Position numbers and translations under genes: made by a program. Shown here one piece after another: positions 8,182 to 18,251 of a stretch of DNA of 64,000 bases (positions within the stretch are counted from its first letter, which is position 1; each line of letters starts with the position of its first letter). This stretch comes from TMP-7 sp038212445 (GTDB lineage Bacteria; Acidobacteriota; Terriglobia; Bryobacterales; Bryobacteraceae), in contig JBBQUM010000021.1 of the NCBI GenBank assembly GCA_038212445.1, positions 62,001-126,000 on the forward strand. Direction: 5' to 3'. A model generated the notes under the pieces. The model was not told where the DNA came from. It made no database searches and worked only from the letters and a program-made list of their open reading frames with translations.

Positions 8182-10593
8182 CTATAGCAAACTTATGGGG
8201 TCGACATCGATCACAAGGGCAGTTGCGGGCCACTTGCGCTCGAGCGCCGCGTGGCGGATTCCCGTCAACAGTTCGTGCAGTTTGGTACGACTGGCCGCCT
8301 TGATCAATAGTTGATAGCGATATTCGTTCTTGAGGCGTGGAACCGGAGCCTCGGCGGGTCCGAGCACGCGTATGTTTTCAGGCGGCGGCGTGAGTATCGC
8401 CGCCAGCTCCGCACTCATGCGCAGAGCGTCCTCCTGCTTCACGCTGCGCACCAGCAGGTTCGCCATCGCCGCAAAGGGCGGATAGCGCATGGCGCGGCGG
8501 AACTGGATCTCTTTTTCATAGAAGCCGTTGTAGTCCTGATGACTCGCGTAGCGCACGGCGTAGTGATCGGGATTCATAGTCTGCAGCAGGACGATGCCCG
8601 GGATATCACCGCGGCCAGCGCGTCCGGCGGCCTGCGTGAGAAGTTGGAACGTTCGCTCGGCGGCGCGAAAGTCAGGCAGCCCGAGCCCGATGTCCGCCGA
8701 CACAATCCCCACCAGTGTGACGTTCGGAATGTCATGCCCCTTGGCAATCATCTGCGTCCCCACGAGAATGTCGTAGTTGCGATCGCGAAACTCGTTGAGG
8801 ATCGTCTCGAAGTGCCGCTTGCCGGTAACCGTATCACGGTCCAGGCGAGCCACACGCGCCTCGGGAAACTCGCGATGCAGCTCTTCCTCGACGCGCTCAC
8901 TGCCGATGCCGATGAACTGTATGTACTCGCTGGCGCACTTTGGACACGCCTTGGGGACCTTCTCGGCGTAGTTGCAGTAATGGCAGAGCATACGCCGGTC
9001 GCGCCGGTGGAACGTCAGCGTCACGGCGCAGTTGACGCATTGAACGCGCTCGCCGCAGGCGCGGCAGGTGATGAAGCTCGAGAAGCCGCGACGGTTAAGC
9101 AGCAGCATGGCCTGCTCGCCGATCTCCAGGCGGTTGTGCATCGCCTCAATGAGCTTGCGCGAGAAGGTCGCCTGTTTGCGCGTTTCGAGAAACTCCTGCC
9201 GCATGTCGACAATCTCAACTTCGGGCATCGGACGCTTCTCGATTCGCTCGGGAAGCTGAAGCAGCGTGTACTTTCCGCGCTCCACGTTGTAACGGCTCTC
9301 GAGACTGGGCGTCGCCGACCCCAACACCACCGTCGCTCCGTCCGCCTGCGCCCGCACGATGGCCGCATCGCGACCGTGGTAACGCGGTGTCTCCGCCTGC
9401 TTGTAGCTCTGATCGTGCTCCTCGTCGACAATGATCAGGCCGAGTTTCTGGACGGGAGCAAAAACGCCCGACCGTGTCCCCACTACGACGCCAGCCGCAC
9501 CCGTGCGGATGCGACGCCACTGCTCGGCACGTTCTGCGTCGTTGAATGCGGAGTGCAGGATGGCAACGCGGTCGCCAAAGCGTTCGAAGAACTGCCCGGC
9601 TACCGCCGGAGTGAGTGCGATCTCGGGAACCAGCAACAGCGCTCCGCGGCCCGATGCTAGCGCCGAGTCAATCGACCGCAAGTAGACTTCGGTCTTTCCC
9701 GACCCGGTGACGCCCTGCAACAGGAACGTCTTGTATTGTTGCGACTCGATGGACTTGTGAATCTCCCCGTACGCCGCCTGCTGATGCGGGTTGAGGCTGT
9801 GCGGAGCGCGTATCGGGCCGCTCTGCATGCGCATCGGCTCGGTGCGCAGTCGCAGCACCTGCTTGCGCGCCAGCGATCGCGCGGCTTCACTGGCGCGCGG
9901 CATCTGGAGTTCCAGTTCGCCCAGGTTGTGACTGCCGGGATGCAATTCGAGATACGCGAGGAGTTCGCGCTCCTGCTTGGGGAATTTGCCTGACTCCGGA
10001 TGCCTGTCCATCTCCACGCGCAGGCGCGCCGACGCAGCCCGCATGGGGTCGCGATCCGCCTCCACGTCCTCCACGACAACGAAGCCGCGCTTCTCCAGCG
10101 ATTTCAGGATTCGCGGCGCGCTTTCGAATTTCTTCGAGAGATAGGCGCCCGACATCGGCCGCGATTCGAGCAGGCGCATGATGGCCACCGCCGGCTCGTT
10201 GTCGCTTGCACCGAGCATCAACTGACGCGCTGCATCGCGACCGCTTTCAGTGAGTCCGTAGACCTTGCCTTTGCGCGTCTCGCCTGCCAGCGGAGTCATG
10301 CCGCGAAGCACTTCACCCAACGGCGCGCAGTAGTAAGCGGCGATCCACTCGCCAAGCGCGATCATGCGCGCGTCGAGCACCGGCTCTTCATCGAGCAGTT
10401 TGAGCGCGTCACGCGCTGGCGCGGCGGGCCGGTTGTCGTGGACCGCAAGCACCACACCGGTGAGTTTCCGCGGACCGAACGGAACCGTGATACGGCACCC
10501 CGCCTGCACGCGGTGTTGGAGAGTTTCGGGCAGTGAGTACGTGAAAGCCTGGTCCATCGGAACCGGCAGGCTGACGTCGCAAAATAGAGCCAA
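8182..10593 (-). CDS. priA: Primosomal protein N' (replication-restart helicase PriA)
   Basis: 803 residues. The N-terminal 3'-DNA-binding domain (1-100) is followed by a winged helix, a superfamily 2 helicase core with Walker A GVTGSGKT (294-301), DEEH (390-393) and GSATPS (425-430), and a Cys cluster with eight cysteines (510, 513, 519, 522, 537, 540, 550, 553) that binds two zinc ions. The helicase motif GRAGRGD is near the C-terminus. PriA recognises stalled forks and reloads the replicative helicase. All catalytic and zinc residues are present. The GNAT gene follows without a gap; RidA is divergent, 49 bases away. Confidence 0.95.
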   Translation of the reverse strand: MALFCDVSLPVPMDQAFTYSLPETLQHRVQAGCRITVPFGPRKLTGVVLAVHDNRPAAPARDALKLLDEEPVLDARMIALGEWIAAYYCAPLGEVLRGMTPLAGETRKGKVYGLTESGRDAARQLMLGASDNEPAVAIMRLLESRPMSGAYLSKKFESAPRILKSLEKRGFVVVEDVEADRDPMRAASARLRVEMDRHPESGKFPKQERELLAYLELHPGSHNLGELELQMPRASEAARSLARKQVLRLRTEPMRMQSGPIRAPHSLNPHQQAAYGEIHKSIESQQYKTFLLQGVTGSGKTEVYLRSIDSALASGRGALLLVPEIALTPAVAGQFFERFGDRVAILHSAFNDAERAEQWRRIRTGAAGVVVGTRSGVFAPVQKLGLIIVDEEHDQSYKQAETPRYHGRDAAIVRAQADGATVVLGSATPSLESRYNVERGKYTLLQLPERIEKRPMPEVEIVDMRQEFLETRKQATFSRKLIEAMHNRLEIGEQAMLLLNRRGFSSFITCRACGERVQCVNCAVTLTFHRRDRRMLCHYCNYAEKVPKACPKCASEYIQFIGIGSERVEEELHREFPEARVARLDRDTVTGKRHFETILNEFRDRNYDILVGTQMIAKGHDIPNVTLVGIVSADIGLGLPDFRAAERTFQLLTQAAGRAGRGDIPGIVLLQTMNPDHYAVRYASHQDYNGFYEKEIQFRRAMRYPPFAAMANLLVRSVKQEDALRMSAELAAILTPPPENIRVLGPAEAPVPRLKNEYRYQLLIKAASRTKLHELLTGIRHAALERKWPATALVIDVDPISLL

Positions 10594-10642
10594 ATCCTAC
10601 GGTAGCGTGCCGATCCTCTATTCTGCTGAAAAGGAGAATGTA

Positions 10643-11143
10643 ATGAGTCAACAAACGGAGCGGAGGCGGTGGCTCGCGCTGGGGTGGCTGCCGGGGTTGG
10701 GACTGGCGAGCCGGCTTGGCGCTCAAACAGGAGCGAAACGCAGCGTTCGAATCTCCAATCCTCCGGCCATCATGAAGCCCAACGGATACTCGCACGTCGC
10801 TGAAATCACCAGCGGCAAGCTGGCGTATATCGCCGGGCAGGTTGCGGCGGCGAAGGACGGGCAGTTGGTGGGGAAGGACGATTTCCCGGCGCAGGTGCGC
10901 CAGGTGTTCGTAAATCTGAACGAGGCCGTGAAAGCTGCTGGCGGGTCGTTTCACGATGTCGTGAAGCTCAACTACTAGTGCGCGGATCGCGTGGACCGTG
11001 CACAGTTGCCCGCCATGCGAGCTATACGCGATGAATTCGTGAACACCCAATCGCCGCCCGCGAGTACGCTGGTGTTTGTAAGCAGCCTGGCACGTCCGGA
11101 ATGGATGATCGAAGTGGAAGCGATAGCGGTGATTGGAAACTAA
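10643..11143 (+). pseudogene. Exported RidA/YjgF-family protein interrupted by an in-frame TAG
   Basis: ATG 10643 has AAGGAG 6 bases upstream. The product starts with an Arg-rich, Tat-like export signal (ERRRWLALGWLPGLGLASRL) and enters a RidA domain (YIAGQVAAAKDGQLVG, VRQVFVNLNEAVKAAGGSF). A TAG at 10976-10978 stops it after KLNY. The same frame then continues without another stop to TAA 11141, encoding the rest of the family (CADRVDRAQLPAMRAIRDEF, EWMIEVEAIAV). The break is a single codon where Tyr or a similar residue is expected. It is a pseudogene, a sequencing error, or amber read-through. RidA enzymes hydrolyse reactive enamines; an exported one is unusual. Confidence 0.8.
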
Positions 11144-11158
11144 GCAGCGGGAAACAGA

Positions 11159-11190
11159 AGCGGCGGAAGCTCAGGTGAGCCTCCGCCGCT
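11159..11190 (-). terminator. GC-rich hairpin between RidA and the TonB receptor
   Basis: AGCGGCGGA...GCTC-AGGT-GAGC...TCCGCCGCT forms a strong stem of 13 pairs with one symmetric mismatch. It lies between the converging 3' ends of the RidA remnant and the TonB receptor. Only a broken T tract follows on the minus strand (TTCTGTTTC), so it may serve as a weak or bidirectional terminator. Confidence 0.5.
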
Positions 11191-11212
11191 GTCACTGCAG
11201 GACCGAAGTGCC

Positions 11213-14200
11213 TTAGAAGACGATCTTGGCCGTAAGCTGCACGATGCGCGGGTTGCTGCTAAAGGCCTGGTCCCAGGCGCCGAACAGCGGATTGCCGGGG
11301 ATGAACATATTCGCCGAACCCGAAGTGTTACGCGCACGCACGTTGTTTACGCGTCCGAGCGTGTACTGCGGATGGTTGATGGCGTTGTACATATCGGCGC
11401 GCAACTGCACCTTGAAATGTTCACGAACCGAGATGTTCTTCGCCAGCGTGAAGTCGATGTTGTTGATGCCGGGAGTCATCAGCGTATTGCGTCCGCCGGT
11501 GGCGAAAGCGCCGATACCGGCGAGGATGTACTGAGCGTTGGGATTCTGAGCTAGATACGCCACGGTGGCGCCACTGGTGTTCTTGAGCGCGGTTACTCCG
11601 CTCGATGTACCGGGAGTGCCATTCGGGTTGATGATGGACCGGTCAGCCGCGGCGTCGCCGTTCTGGTTGGAATCGGTGCCGCTCTGAGGCGTAGCCCATT
11701 CTCCGGTTTCCGCCGTATAGGTGCCGGACAACTGCCAGCCGCCCAGAACATTACGGGCGATGGCATTCTGGCTTTGACGGAAGAACGGGGTATCGTAGAT
11801 GCCGGTCAAAGTGAAGCGATGGCGGCGATCAAGCGCCGAGTTCGCCTTCTCCGAACTGATGCTGTTGAAGTCCTGCGGACGGCGCGGAGAAGCGACGATC
11901 GAGTTCACCTCAGCGGTACTGTCGTCGATCAGGTGGCTGAACGTATATGCGGCGCTGAATAGCAGGTTCTTGCTGTAGCGCTTCTTCACGTCGAGAGCCA
12001 GGCCGTTGTACGCCGAGTTGCCGCGCGGCGCGTAAGCCGTAATTGCGTTATTGAAGCCATACGGCAGCAGACGATTCCAAGCTGACGTCGTGCGTAGAGT
12101 GGGGAACGTGCCGGTGTTGATGGTCAGCGCGTCCAGGGTGGCCTGCGACGGAGCTGACAGGTAGGTCGGCAGATTGAACGACGGAGTCACCAGCGAGTTG
12201 CGATTGATCTGGTATTGGTACAGCAGGTGAATGCCGCGGGTTCCGATGTAGCGCGCTTCCACCGTGTAGTCGTTGAAGAGCGAACGCTGGACACCGAGAT
12301 TCCAGGTGAGCGCATAGCCGAGCTGCTGGTTCGGCTCGAGGTAGGAGGATGTGAGGGCACGAGCGGTGGTCTGCGTCAGCGCTACGGTGGAGGCGTTCGG
12401 CGGGATGCCGCCGCCGGCCAGGAAACCCGTGCCCGGATTGCCGGTGACGTCGATGGTGGATGTCGCCTGTGGCGGACGGGCGTTGGTTCCGACGTTATCG
12501 AAGATCTGGTCGTAAGCCATACCGAACCCGCCGCGAATTGATGTCTTTCCATCCAGACCCGGCGAGTACGCAAAGCCCACGCGAGGAGCCCAGTTATTCT
12601 TGGCGGCTTCAGGAGCACGGAAAATCAAAACGCCGGGAACGTCGGCGATGCTGTTGAGTCCGAAGTCCTTCATGGACTTCGCTACGCCGTTGTATTCGTA
12701 TCGAACACCCAGGTTCACCGTCAAGTTGCGATTGACGCGGAAATTGTCATTAGCGAAGAAATAATAGGCAACGTTGTTGCCGGAGTACGGCTTGCCGCCG
12801 ACATTGCGTTGGGCAATGAAGTCCGGCACCGTGTCATTGAGGAAGCCGTTCAACGTCGTGTATTCGTAGTCGCCGCGAACGCGCTGAATAAAGGTGCTCG
12901 CCGCGATCAGGGAGCGGCCATCGAAGCCAAACTTGAGGTCGTGCCGCCCTTTGTTCCAGCTTACGTTGTCGACAATCTGGTAAGTGGTCTGCAGCGTACC
13001 CTGAGGACCATTGGGGTCCGGGCCGATGTTCAGGTTGAGATCGTTTCGCATTACCACGTTCGGGAAGACGTCGAGGCCCGGATAGGTGGAGTTCGGAATC
13101 TGCGTGTCGCTGTTATAGCGATTGAAAGCCAGCCGCAATTCGTTTGTCAGCGTCGGCTTGAAGTTGTGAAATTCGGAGATCGAGCCCAGTTTCGCCGTCG
13201 TCGGCTGAGGGAAGAAGAAAACGGGCAGAGCGGCGTTCACATCGATACCAACGATGCGGTTGCTGATATAGCGGCCGCGGAATTGATCCTTCTCAGACAG
13301 CGTGTAATCCGAGGAGACCAGCCAGTTGTAGGTATTCTGGAATGCCGGAGCGACAATCTGATAAATCCCCAGCGGAATTGAAGTGCCGTTCACCGAAGTG
13401 AACTTCACCGGGCTGGAGGTAGCCGGCGCATACTTCTCGAGGATTCCGAGGTTGGTTTTCGAGAGTCCGGCCATCCCGTCGAGCAAGGAGTATCCGGAAG
13501 CCGTAGGAGCAAACACCTGCGCGCTTGGCACGCCGGCCTGGCCGAGCGGATTGTATTCGAACAGACCATATACAAAGAGCTTGTTCTTGATGATCGGGGC
13601 ACCCGCTTCCGCGCCCACGCGGTTCTGGTCATAGCGCGGCGGGCTCAGAACACCCTGACGCGCGGCAGCCTGATCATTGGCAGTCAGTTCGCGATTCTGC
13701 ATGTACTCGTAAATGGACCCATGCAGCGAGTTCGTACCGCTCTTCAACGCAGCATTGAACTGGCCGCCGGATGAATGACCGAACTCTGCGCTGAACTGAT
13801 TCTGCAGCACGGTGAATTCGCCGACCGCATCATTGGGGATGAACAGGACAGGTCCAGTGACATCCTTGCGATTGTTATCCACGCCGTCAATCGTGAAGTT
13901 GTTATTGCGCGGACGCTGACCGCCTACCGACGGTCCGTAGCCTACACCAACGCCACCGGAGCTACCGACGCCTGCGCCAACCAGCGCCAGGTTGTAAATA
14001 CCGCCGTTCGGGTTCGCCGACATCGGCAGATCCGACGCGAGTCGCTGCTCATAAGTGTTGGAGACCTGCGCCGTGGTGGTATCGATCAAAGCCGACGAGG
14101 CGGTTACTTCCACCTGGCTCGAGACCGCGCCCACGGTGACGGTGAAGTTGGCCGTGGTGGTCTTGCTCAGTTCCACCTGGACATTCTTCAACGACGTCGT

Positions 14201-14458
14201 TGTAAAGCCGGGCGCCGAGACTGTGATTGAGTAAGTACCGATCGGCACGTTGCCGAACCGATAGGACCCGGTTGTATCAGTGGCCGACACGCTCTTTACG
14301 CCCGTCGCGACATTGCTCAGCTCGACGCTCGCGTTCGCGATTGCCGCGCCGGTAGCGTCTAACACCGTTCCGAGAATATTTCCATCCGATGCTTGCCCAA
14401 AGCTATTCGGCGCAAACAGGAGCGCGACAAATAGCAAGGCAGTTACAAACTGTCTCAT
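11213..14458 (-). CDS. TonB-dependent receptor, Oar-like, with carboxypeptidase-regulatory domain
   Basis: 1081 residues from ATG 14458, chosen because AAGGA lies just upstream and a signal peptide (RQFVTALLFVALLFAPNSFG) follows directly. Residues about 25-115 are a carboxypeptidase-regulatory Ig-like module (GTVLDATGAAIANASVELS, GSYRFGNVPIGTYSI). A plug domain follows (about 120-260, GQRPRNNNFTIDGVDNN), then a large outer-membrane beta barrel ending in the aromatic strand IVQLTAKIVF. Such receptors are abundant in Acidobacteriota and import carbohydrate or peptide fragments with TonB energy; the ligand is unknown. The gene stands alone, with no SusD partner or peptidase next to it. Confidence 0.92.
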   Translation of the reverse strand: MRQFVTALLFVALLFAPNSFGQASDGNILGTVLDATGAAIANASVELSNVATGVKSVSATDTTGSYRFGNVPIGTYSITVSAPGFTTTSLKNVQVELSKTTTANFTVTVGAVSSQVEVTASSALIDTTTAQVSNTYEQRLASDLPMSANPNGGIYNLALVGAGVGSSGGVGVGYGPSVGGQRPRNNNFTIDGVDNNRKDVTGPVLFIPNDAVGEFTVLQNQFSAEFGHSSGGQFNAALKSGTNSLHGSIYEYMQNRELTANDQAAARQGVLSPPRYDQNRVGAEAGAPIIKNKLFVYGLFEYNPLGQAGVPSAQVFAPTASGYSLLDGMAGLSKTNLGILEKYAPATSSPVKFTSVNGTSIPLGIYQIVAPAFQNTYNWLVSSDYTLSEKDQFRGRYISNRIVGIDVNAALPVFFFPQPTTAKLGSISEFHNFKPTLTNELRLAFNRYNSDTQIPNSTYPGLDVFPNVVMRNDLNLNIGPDPNGPQGTLQTTYQIVDNVSWNKGRHDLKFGFDGRSLIAASTFIQRVRGDYEYTTLNGFLNDTVPDFIAQRNVGGKPYSGNNVAYYFFANDNFRVNRNLTVNLGVRYEYNGVAKSMKDFGLNSIADVPGVLIFRAPEAAKNNWAPRVGFAYSPGLDGKTSIRGGFGMAYDQIFDNVGTNARPPQATSTIDVTGNPGTGFLAGGGIPPNASTVALTQTTARALTSSYLEPNQQLGYALTWNLGVQRSLFNDYTVEARYIGTRGIHLLYQYQINRNSLVTPSFNLPTYLSAPSQATLDALTINTGTFPTLRTTSAWNRLLPYGFNNAITAYAPRGNSAYNGLALDVKKRYSKNLLFSAAYTFSHLIDDSTAEVNSIVASPRRPQDFNSISSEKANSALDRRHRFTLTGIYDTPFFRQSQNAIARNVLGGWQLSGTYTAETGEWATPQSGTDSNQNGDAAADRSIINPNGTPGTSSGVTALKNTSGATVAYLAQNPNAQYILAGIGAFATGGRNTLMTPGINNIDFTLAKNISVREHFKVQLRADMYNAINHPQYTLGRVNNVRARNTSGSANMFIPGNPLFGAWDQAFSSNPRIVQLTAKIVF

Positions 14459-14785
14459 AAGCTTCCTTTCGTTTTTATAGCCGAAGCTTGTGGCCGCACC
14501 AGTAGACACACCACTACCTCAATGCGGAACGACAACAGCGGCGTAGGGGAAGAACTCCCCAGCCGTTTCACCACAGATTCGAGCTAACCTCTAATTGCCT
14601 CTGGTTATCCAGTTATTGCCGATAATAACCCGGATCCGCCAAATTGAGGCCCGTTTCGCCCCATCCTGGAAGCATCCTACCCCATTCATGCTTACCAAAA
14701 CACAGAACTTCCGTCGGCCGGAGTACCACCCGGACCACCCCAGATATTCAGTTTTTTGTAATGTGATCGTTTTCGCGAATGACAC
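14459..14785. promoter_or_regulatory. 327-base intergenic region with a dyad upstream of the TonB receptor
   Basis: No convincing gene is seen here. It is the 5' region of the TonB receptor gene and the 3' flank of the acetamidase, and is more AT-rich than its surroundings. A perfect dyad GTTATT-gccgat-AATAAC lies at 14612-14629 and could be an operator or part of a promoter. A 64-codon open frame on the minus strand (14591-14785) has no recognisable features and was not called. Confidence 0.35.
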
Positions 14786-16063
14786 CTACTTTGGAAGCTG
14801 CGCAAGTACTGATTTCTTCAGCTTTGCGACGATATGGACCTGCGGATCCACCACTTCCGCAATGTCATATCTGATCGAAGTGCCCAATACGATGGCTGAC
14901 TCGTTCGCAGTCAACTTATAGTCACGCTCGATCCAACGCGCCAACTGAGTTGTTGCTTGCTTCAACGCGTCCGGGAGTGAGTTGGCGATTCCCATCGCCA
15001 TGATGTACTCATCGTTCTCGGCTCGCGGACCCTGCGTTGCCTTACCCTGGATCAACTCCACTGTAAACTCGACGTCCATCGAAGTCTCAAGCGCATCGCC
15101 CGTGAGTTCGCCATCACCTTGGGCAGCGTGCCCATCGCCGACAAACAGCAGTGCGCCGTCCTGGTAAACGGAGAGATAGAGCGTCGTGCCCTCGCGCATT
15201 TGGTTGTAGTCCATATTGCCCCCATAGGAACCGAGCCAACCGGCTTGAAAAGCCTGCTTGTTTGGAGGTGCGACGGCGATGCATCCGAGCATGGGTTGCA
15301 GCGGCACTTTGAAATTCTTCAGGTGCTCGCTTGGTTTATTGAGCATCGCGAATCCGCCTTCGCGATCAAGCTTCCATTCGGCGTCGAATTTATCGTCGAA
15401 CTTCGCATCCCGAAAATATCCAGCGCTCAGTGCATCGGGTACGATGCGGTCGCCACTCCCCGCCGAGTCGCGATTCAACCGGACCCGGTTGAGCTTTACG
15501 ACGAGCGTGTCGCCCGGCATCGCGCCCTCCACGTAGAAGGGTCCCGTCTCCGGGTTGCCGCCCGCCGACCGCCGCTTTTTGCTCGCGTCAGACCCGCCCG
15601 CATCCACGGTCCACGTCTTCACGGTGTCACCGGGATTTATGCGCAGCGCCGGCGCGATGGTGCCGGCAAACTGACGGTGGAATTCGGTCGGCTCGAAGAC
15701 TCGTGTCTGCGGAGCGGCTTTGCTCAGGGCCGGCGGCCGGCGGGCCACCCACTTCATCTCATCGTCGCCCTGGCGCTTCACCGAACCACGCAGATCCTCG
15801 CCTTGCAACTGACCTTCAAATGCGCCGAATTCATCGCCGTTGAGACGCTTGGCGAGAAACTTGAGCGTCCCGCCGGTTGGTGTACCCGAAAGCGTCAACT
15901 CATTGAGGCTGCCGCTGAGCTTTCCTGAGCCGTCGATCTTCAGTTCGACGCGAGCCTGCGCCGCTTCTTCACCGCCGATAATCAGGTGCAGAATCCAATT
16001 TCCATTGAGATCAGCAGCCAGGCCGTACGAGCACACCAGTAGGAACAGACAGAGTTTTGTCAT
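14786..16063 (-). CDS. Exported acetamidase/formamidase-family amidase
   Basis: 425 residues with a short signal peptide (about 1-16). A beta-rich module of about 95 residues follows (GNWILHLIIGGEEAAQARVE, GKLSGSLNELTLSGTP), then the acetamidase/formamidase domain (about 115-420). Family motifs visible are FYVEGAMPGDTLVVKL, GSYGGNMDYNQM and GDGHAAQGDGE. These enzymes hydrolyse short-chain amides to ammonia and an acid. Export and the extra N-terminal module suggest a periplasmic role on environmental amides. It is divergent from the decayed DUF4139 gene, 117 bases away. Confidence 0.85.
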   Translation of the reverse strand: MTKLCLFLLVCSYGLAADLNGNWILHLIIGGEEAAQARVELKIDGSGKLSGSLNELTLSGTPTGGTLKFLAKRLNGDEFGAFEGQLQGEDLRGSVKRQGDDEMKWVARRPPALSKAAPQTRVFEPTEFHRQFAGTIAPALRINPGDTVKTWTVDAGGSDASKKRRSAGGNPETGPFYVEGAMPGDTLVVKLNRVRLNRDSAGSGDRIVPDALSAGYFRDAKFDDKFDAEWKLDREGGFAMLNKPSEHLKNFKVPLQPMLGCIAVAPPNKQAFQAGWLGSYGGNMDYNQMREGTTLYLSVYQDGALLFVGDGHAAQGDGELTGDALETSMDVEFTVELIQGKATQGPRAENDEYIMAMGIANSLPDALKQATTQLARWIERDYKLTANESAIVLGTSIRYDIAEVVDPQVHIVAKLKKSVLAQLPK

Positions 16064-16180
16064 CCCTACTGATACGTTTCCGGCACCCAGAAGTTCCCAA
16101 GCGAGCCTGGGAACTCCGGTTCAAACTTGCGGGTCTAAGATTATGGTGGAGTGCCCACCAGAGGGGCACGGAGATTTATA

Positions 16181-18251
16181 GTGCGCATTTCAATCGTTCG
16201 ACCAATTCTTTTGTTGACGGCGGCCGGCATGGTGCTTCCGGCGCAGGACGCTGGCGTTGATGGACTGCCTGTAAAGCGCGTCGTGCTTTACAAGAACGGC
16301 GTTGGATACTTCGAGCATTTAGGAACGGGCGCGACAACCAGCGGGTGACCATTCCGTTCACTTCCGGCCAGCTCAACGATGTCCTGAATTCGCTCACCGT
16401 CCTGGATCTGAACGGCGGAAGGATCGCTGGGGTTAGTTACGGCTCACAGGCTCCGATGGAACAGCGCCTCGGCGACCTGCGTCTGCCGGTGGGTGAGAAG
16501 ACCACGTTGACGGAGTTTCTCACAGCCTTGCGCGGCGCGAAGGTCGAGATTCGAAATGGGACGTCCGTGTTGACCGGACGGCTGTTAAGTGTTGAGCGCA
16601 AGACGCGTGCGGGCGGCGGAACCACGCTCGAGGTGGACTATGTGTCACTGGTCACCGATTCCGGAGAACTGAGGACCGCTGAAGTCTCGCCTTCGTTCTC
16701 CGTGAAGCTGCTCGAAAAGGGGTCGGTAAGGTCGACCGCTATCTCGACCTGATCGCCAGCGGTCGCGCCCCCGACGAGCGGCGCATGACGATCAACACCG
16801 AGGGTACGGGCGAGCGATCGCTGTTTGTCAGCTACATCAGCGAAGTGCCGGTCTGGAAATCTACCTACAGAATCGTATTGAACGGGAAGGCACGGAAGGA
16901 TCCGCTGCTCCAGGGCTGGGCGATCGTCGACAACACGGTGGGACAGGACTGGGACAAGGTGAGCCTCTCGCTGGTGGCAGGCGCGCCGCAGTCGTTTGTG
17001 CAGAACGTCTCGCAGCCGTTCTACGCCCGGCGCCCGGTAATCGGAGTGTCCAGTGCACTAAATGTCGCTCCGCAGACCTATCAGGCGACGATGATCCCGG
17101 GCGGTTCGCGCGTAACAGGTATGATCACGGACCCAAGCGGCGCCGGGATATCGGGGGCACGAGTGGCCGCGTACAACTCGAATGGCGAGATCGTAGGCCA
17201 GGCATTCTCCACGCCCTCCGGACAATACAATCTCGGCGGGCTTCCCGATGGCCTGTTGCGAGTCGAGGTTGAACTCGCCGGCTTCGTCAAGAACACATTC
17301 ACGGCAGGGGCTAGCGGCGGGGGCATGACGCAGCGTGACGTTACGATGCAAGTCGGCTCCAGTAATCAAAGCGTGACTGTGAGTGCCTCTTCCGCGCAAG
17401 TGATGGCCGAAACCTCGACTGTGCAGGGTGCAACGCTGGGATCAGGATCGATGCTGGGACGCGCCCGTAATTTCACAGCGCCTTCAGCACGCGCGGTGGG
17501 AGCCGGCATGGGTGGCGGTGTCGGCGGAGGAGTCTTCCGTCCCACAGCACAAGCGCAGGAACTCGGCGACTTGTTCGAATACAAGCTGAAGGAGCCGATC
17601 ACCATCCACAAGAACAGCTCAGCCCTGGTGCCGATCGTCCAGGCATCAATTGGCGCAGAGAAAGTCTCAATTTGGAATGAGTCCGCCGGCATCCCGCGAC
17701 CGACACGCGCACTGTGGCTCACCAACACCACCAACGACACGCTCGACGGCGGCAGCTTCAGCGTCCTTGAGGAGGACACTTTCGCCGGAGAGGGCATCTT
17801 TGAGGCGATCCGGCCGGCCGAGAAGCGACTCGCCGGCTACGCGATCGACCTCGCCCTGAACGTCACCTCGAAATTCGACAGCGGCTCGCAGCGGATCGCG
17901 CGCGTTCGAATTTCAAAAGGCACAATGAGCCAGGAGTATGAGGTGCGGGAACGCAAGACGTACACGTTCCGCAATGAGGACTCCACCCCTCGCACGGTCA
18001 TCATCGAGCACCCGGTGCGAACGAACTACGAACTCAGGGGTGACACCAAGCCCATCGAGACGACAGCGTCCTTAATGCGATTCCGGCTTACAATCGCGCC
18101 CAAGGAAACGGCCGCGTTACCGGTGGAGGAGGTCCGGCCACTTTCGAGCGTGTTTCAGATCTCGAGCATCACGTCCGAGCAACTCATGATGTTTGTGGAA
18201 GGCAAGACCATCAACCAGGGCATAGAATCCGCGTTGCGTTCAGTGATCGCT
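16181..18251 (+). pseudogene. DUF4139-family protein gene, two frameshifts and missing 3' end
   Basis: GTG 16181 (GGAG 7 bases upstream) starts a signal peptide and the family opening VKRVVLYKNGVGYFEHLG. The frame is lost at about 16321-16330 and resumes one base back as NQRVTIPFTSGQLNDVLNSL. It is lost again at AAAAGGGG (16715-16722) and resumes as GKVDRYLDLIASGRAPDERR. The third segment carries the SLFVSYISEVPVW core, an inserted carboxypeptidase-regulatory module (GMITDPSGAGISGARVAAYN) and the SEQLMMFVEGKTINQGIESA segment. After ALR (about 18,240-18,251) the sequence becomes the antisense of a protease gene, so the usual C-terminal coiled coil is gone. Both shifts equal a one-base loss. 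Confidence 0.78.
16716..16722 (+). other. A AAG GGG slippery heptamer at the second frame break
   Basis: At the second break the zero-frame codons read gaa aag ggg tcg. A slip of one base backwards on A AAG GGG gives exactly the frame needed to continue the protein (EK-GVGKVDRYLDL). The heptamer obeys the X XXY YYZ rule for -1 frameshifting. With another unexplained break upstream and a lost 3' end, simple decay or a homopolymer sequencing error is more likely. Confidence 0.3.

Noticed and set aside
8311..9660. Long open frame on the plus strand opposite priA (449 codons)
   Set aside because: PriA carries all helicase and zinc motifs on the other strand; the antisense product is low-complexity.
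14591..14785. 64-codon open frame in the TonB receptor upstream region
   Set aside because: No ribosome-binding site, domain or coding-like composition; more likely the regulatory region.
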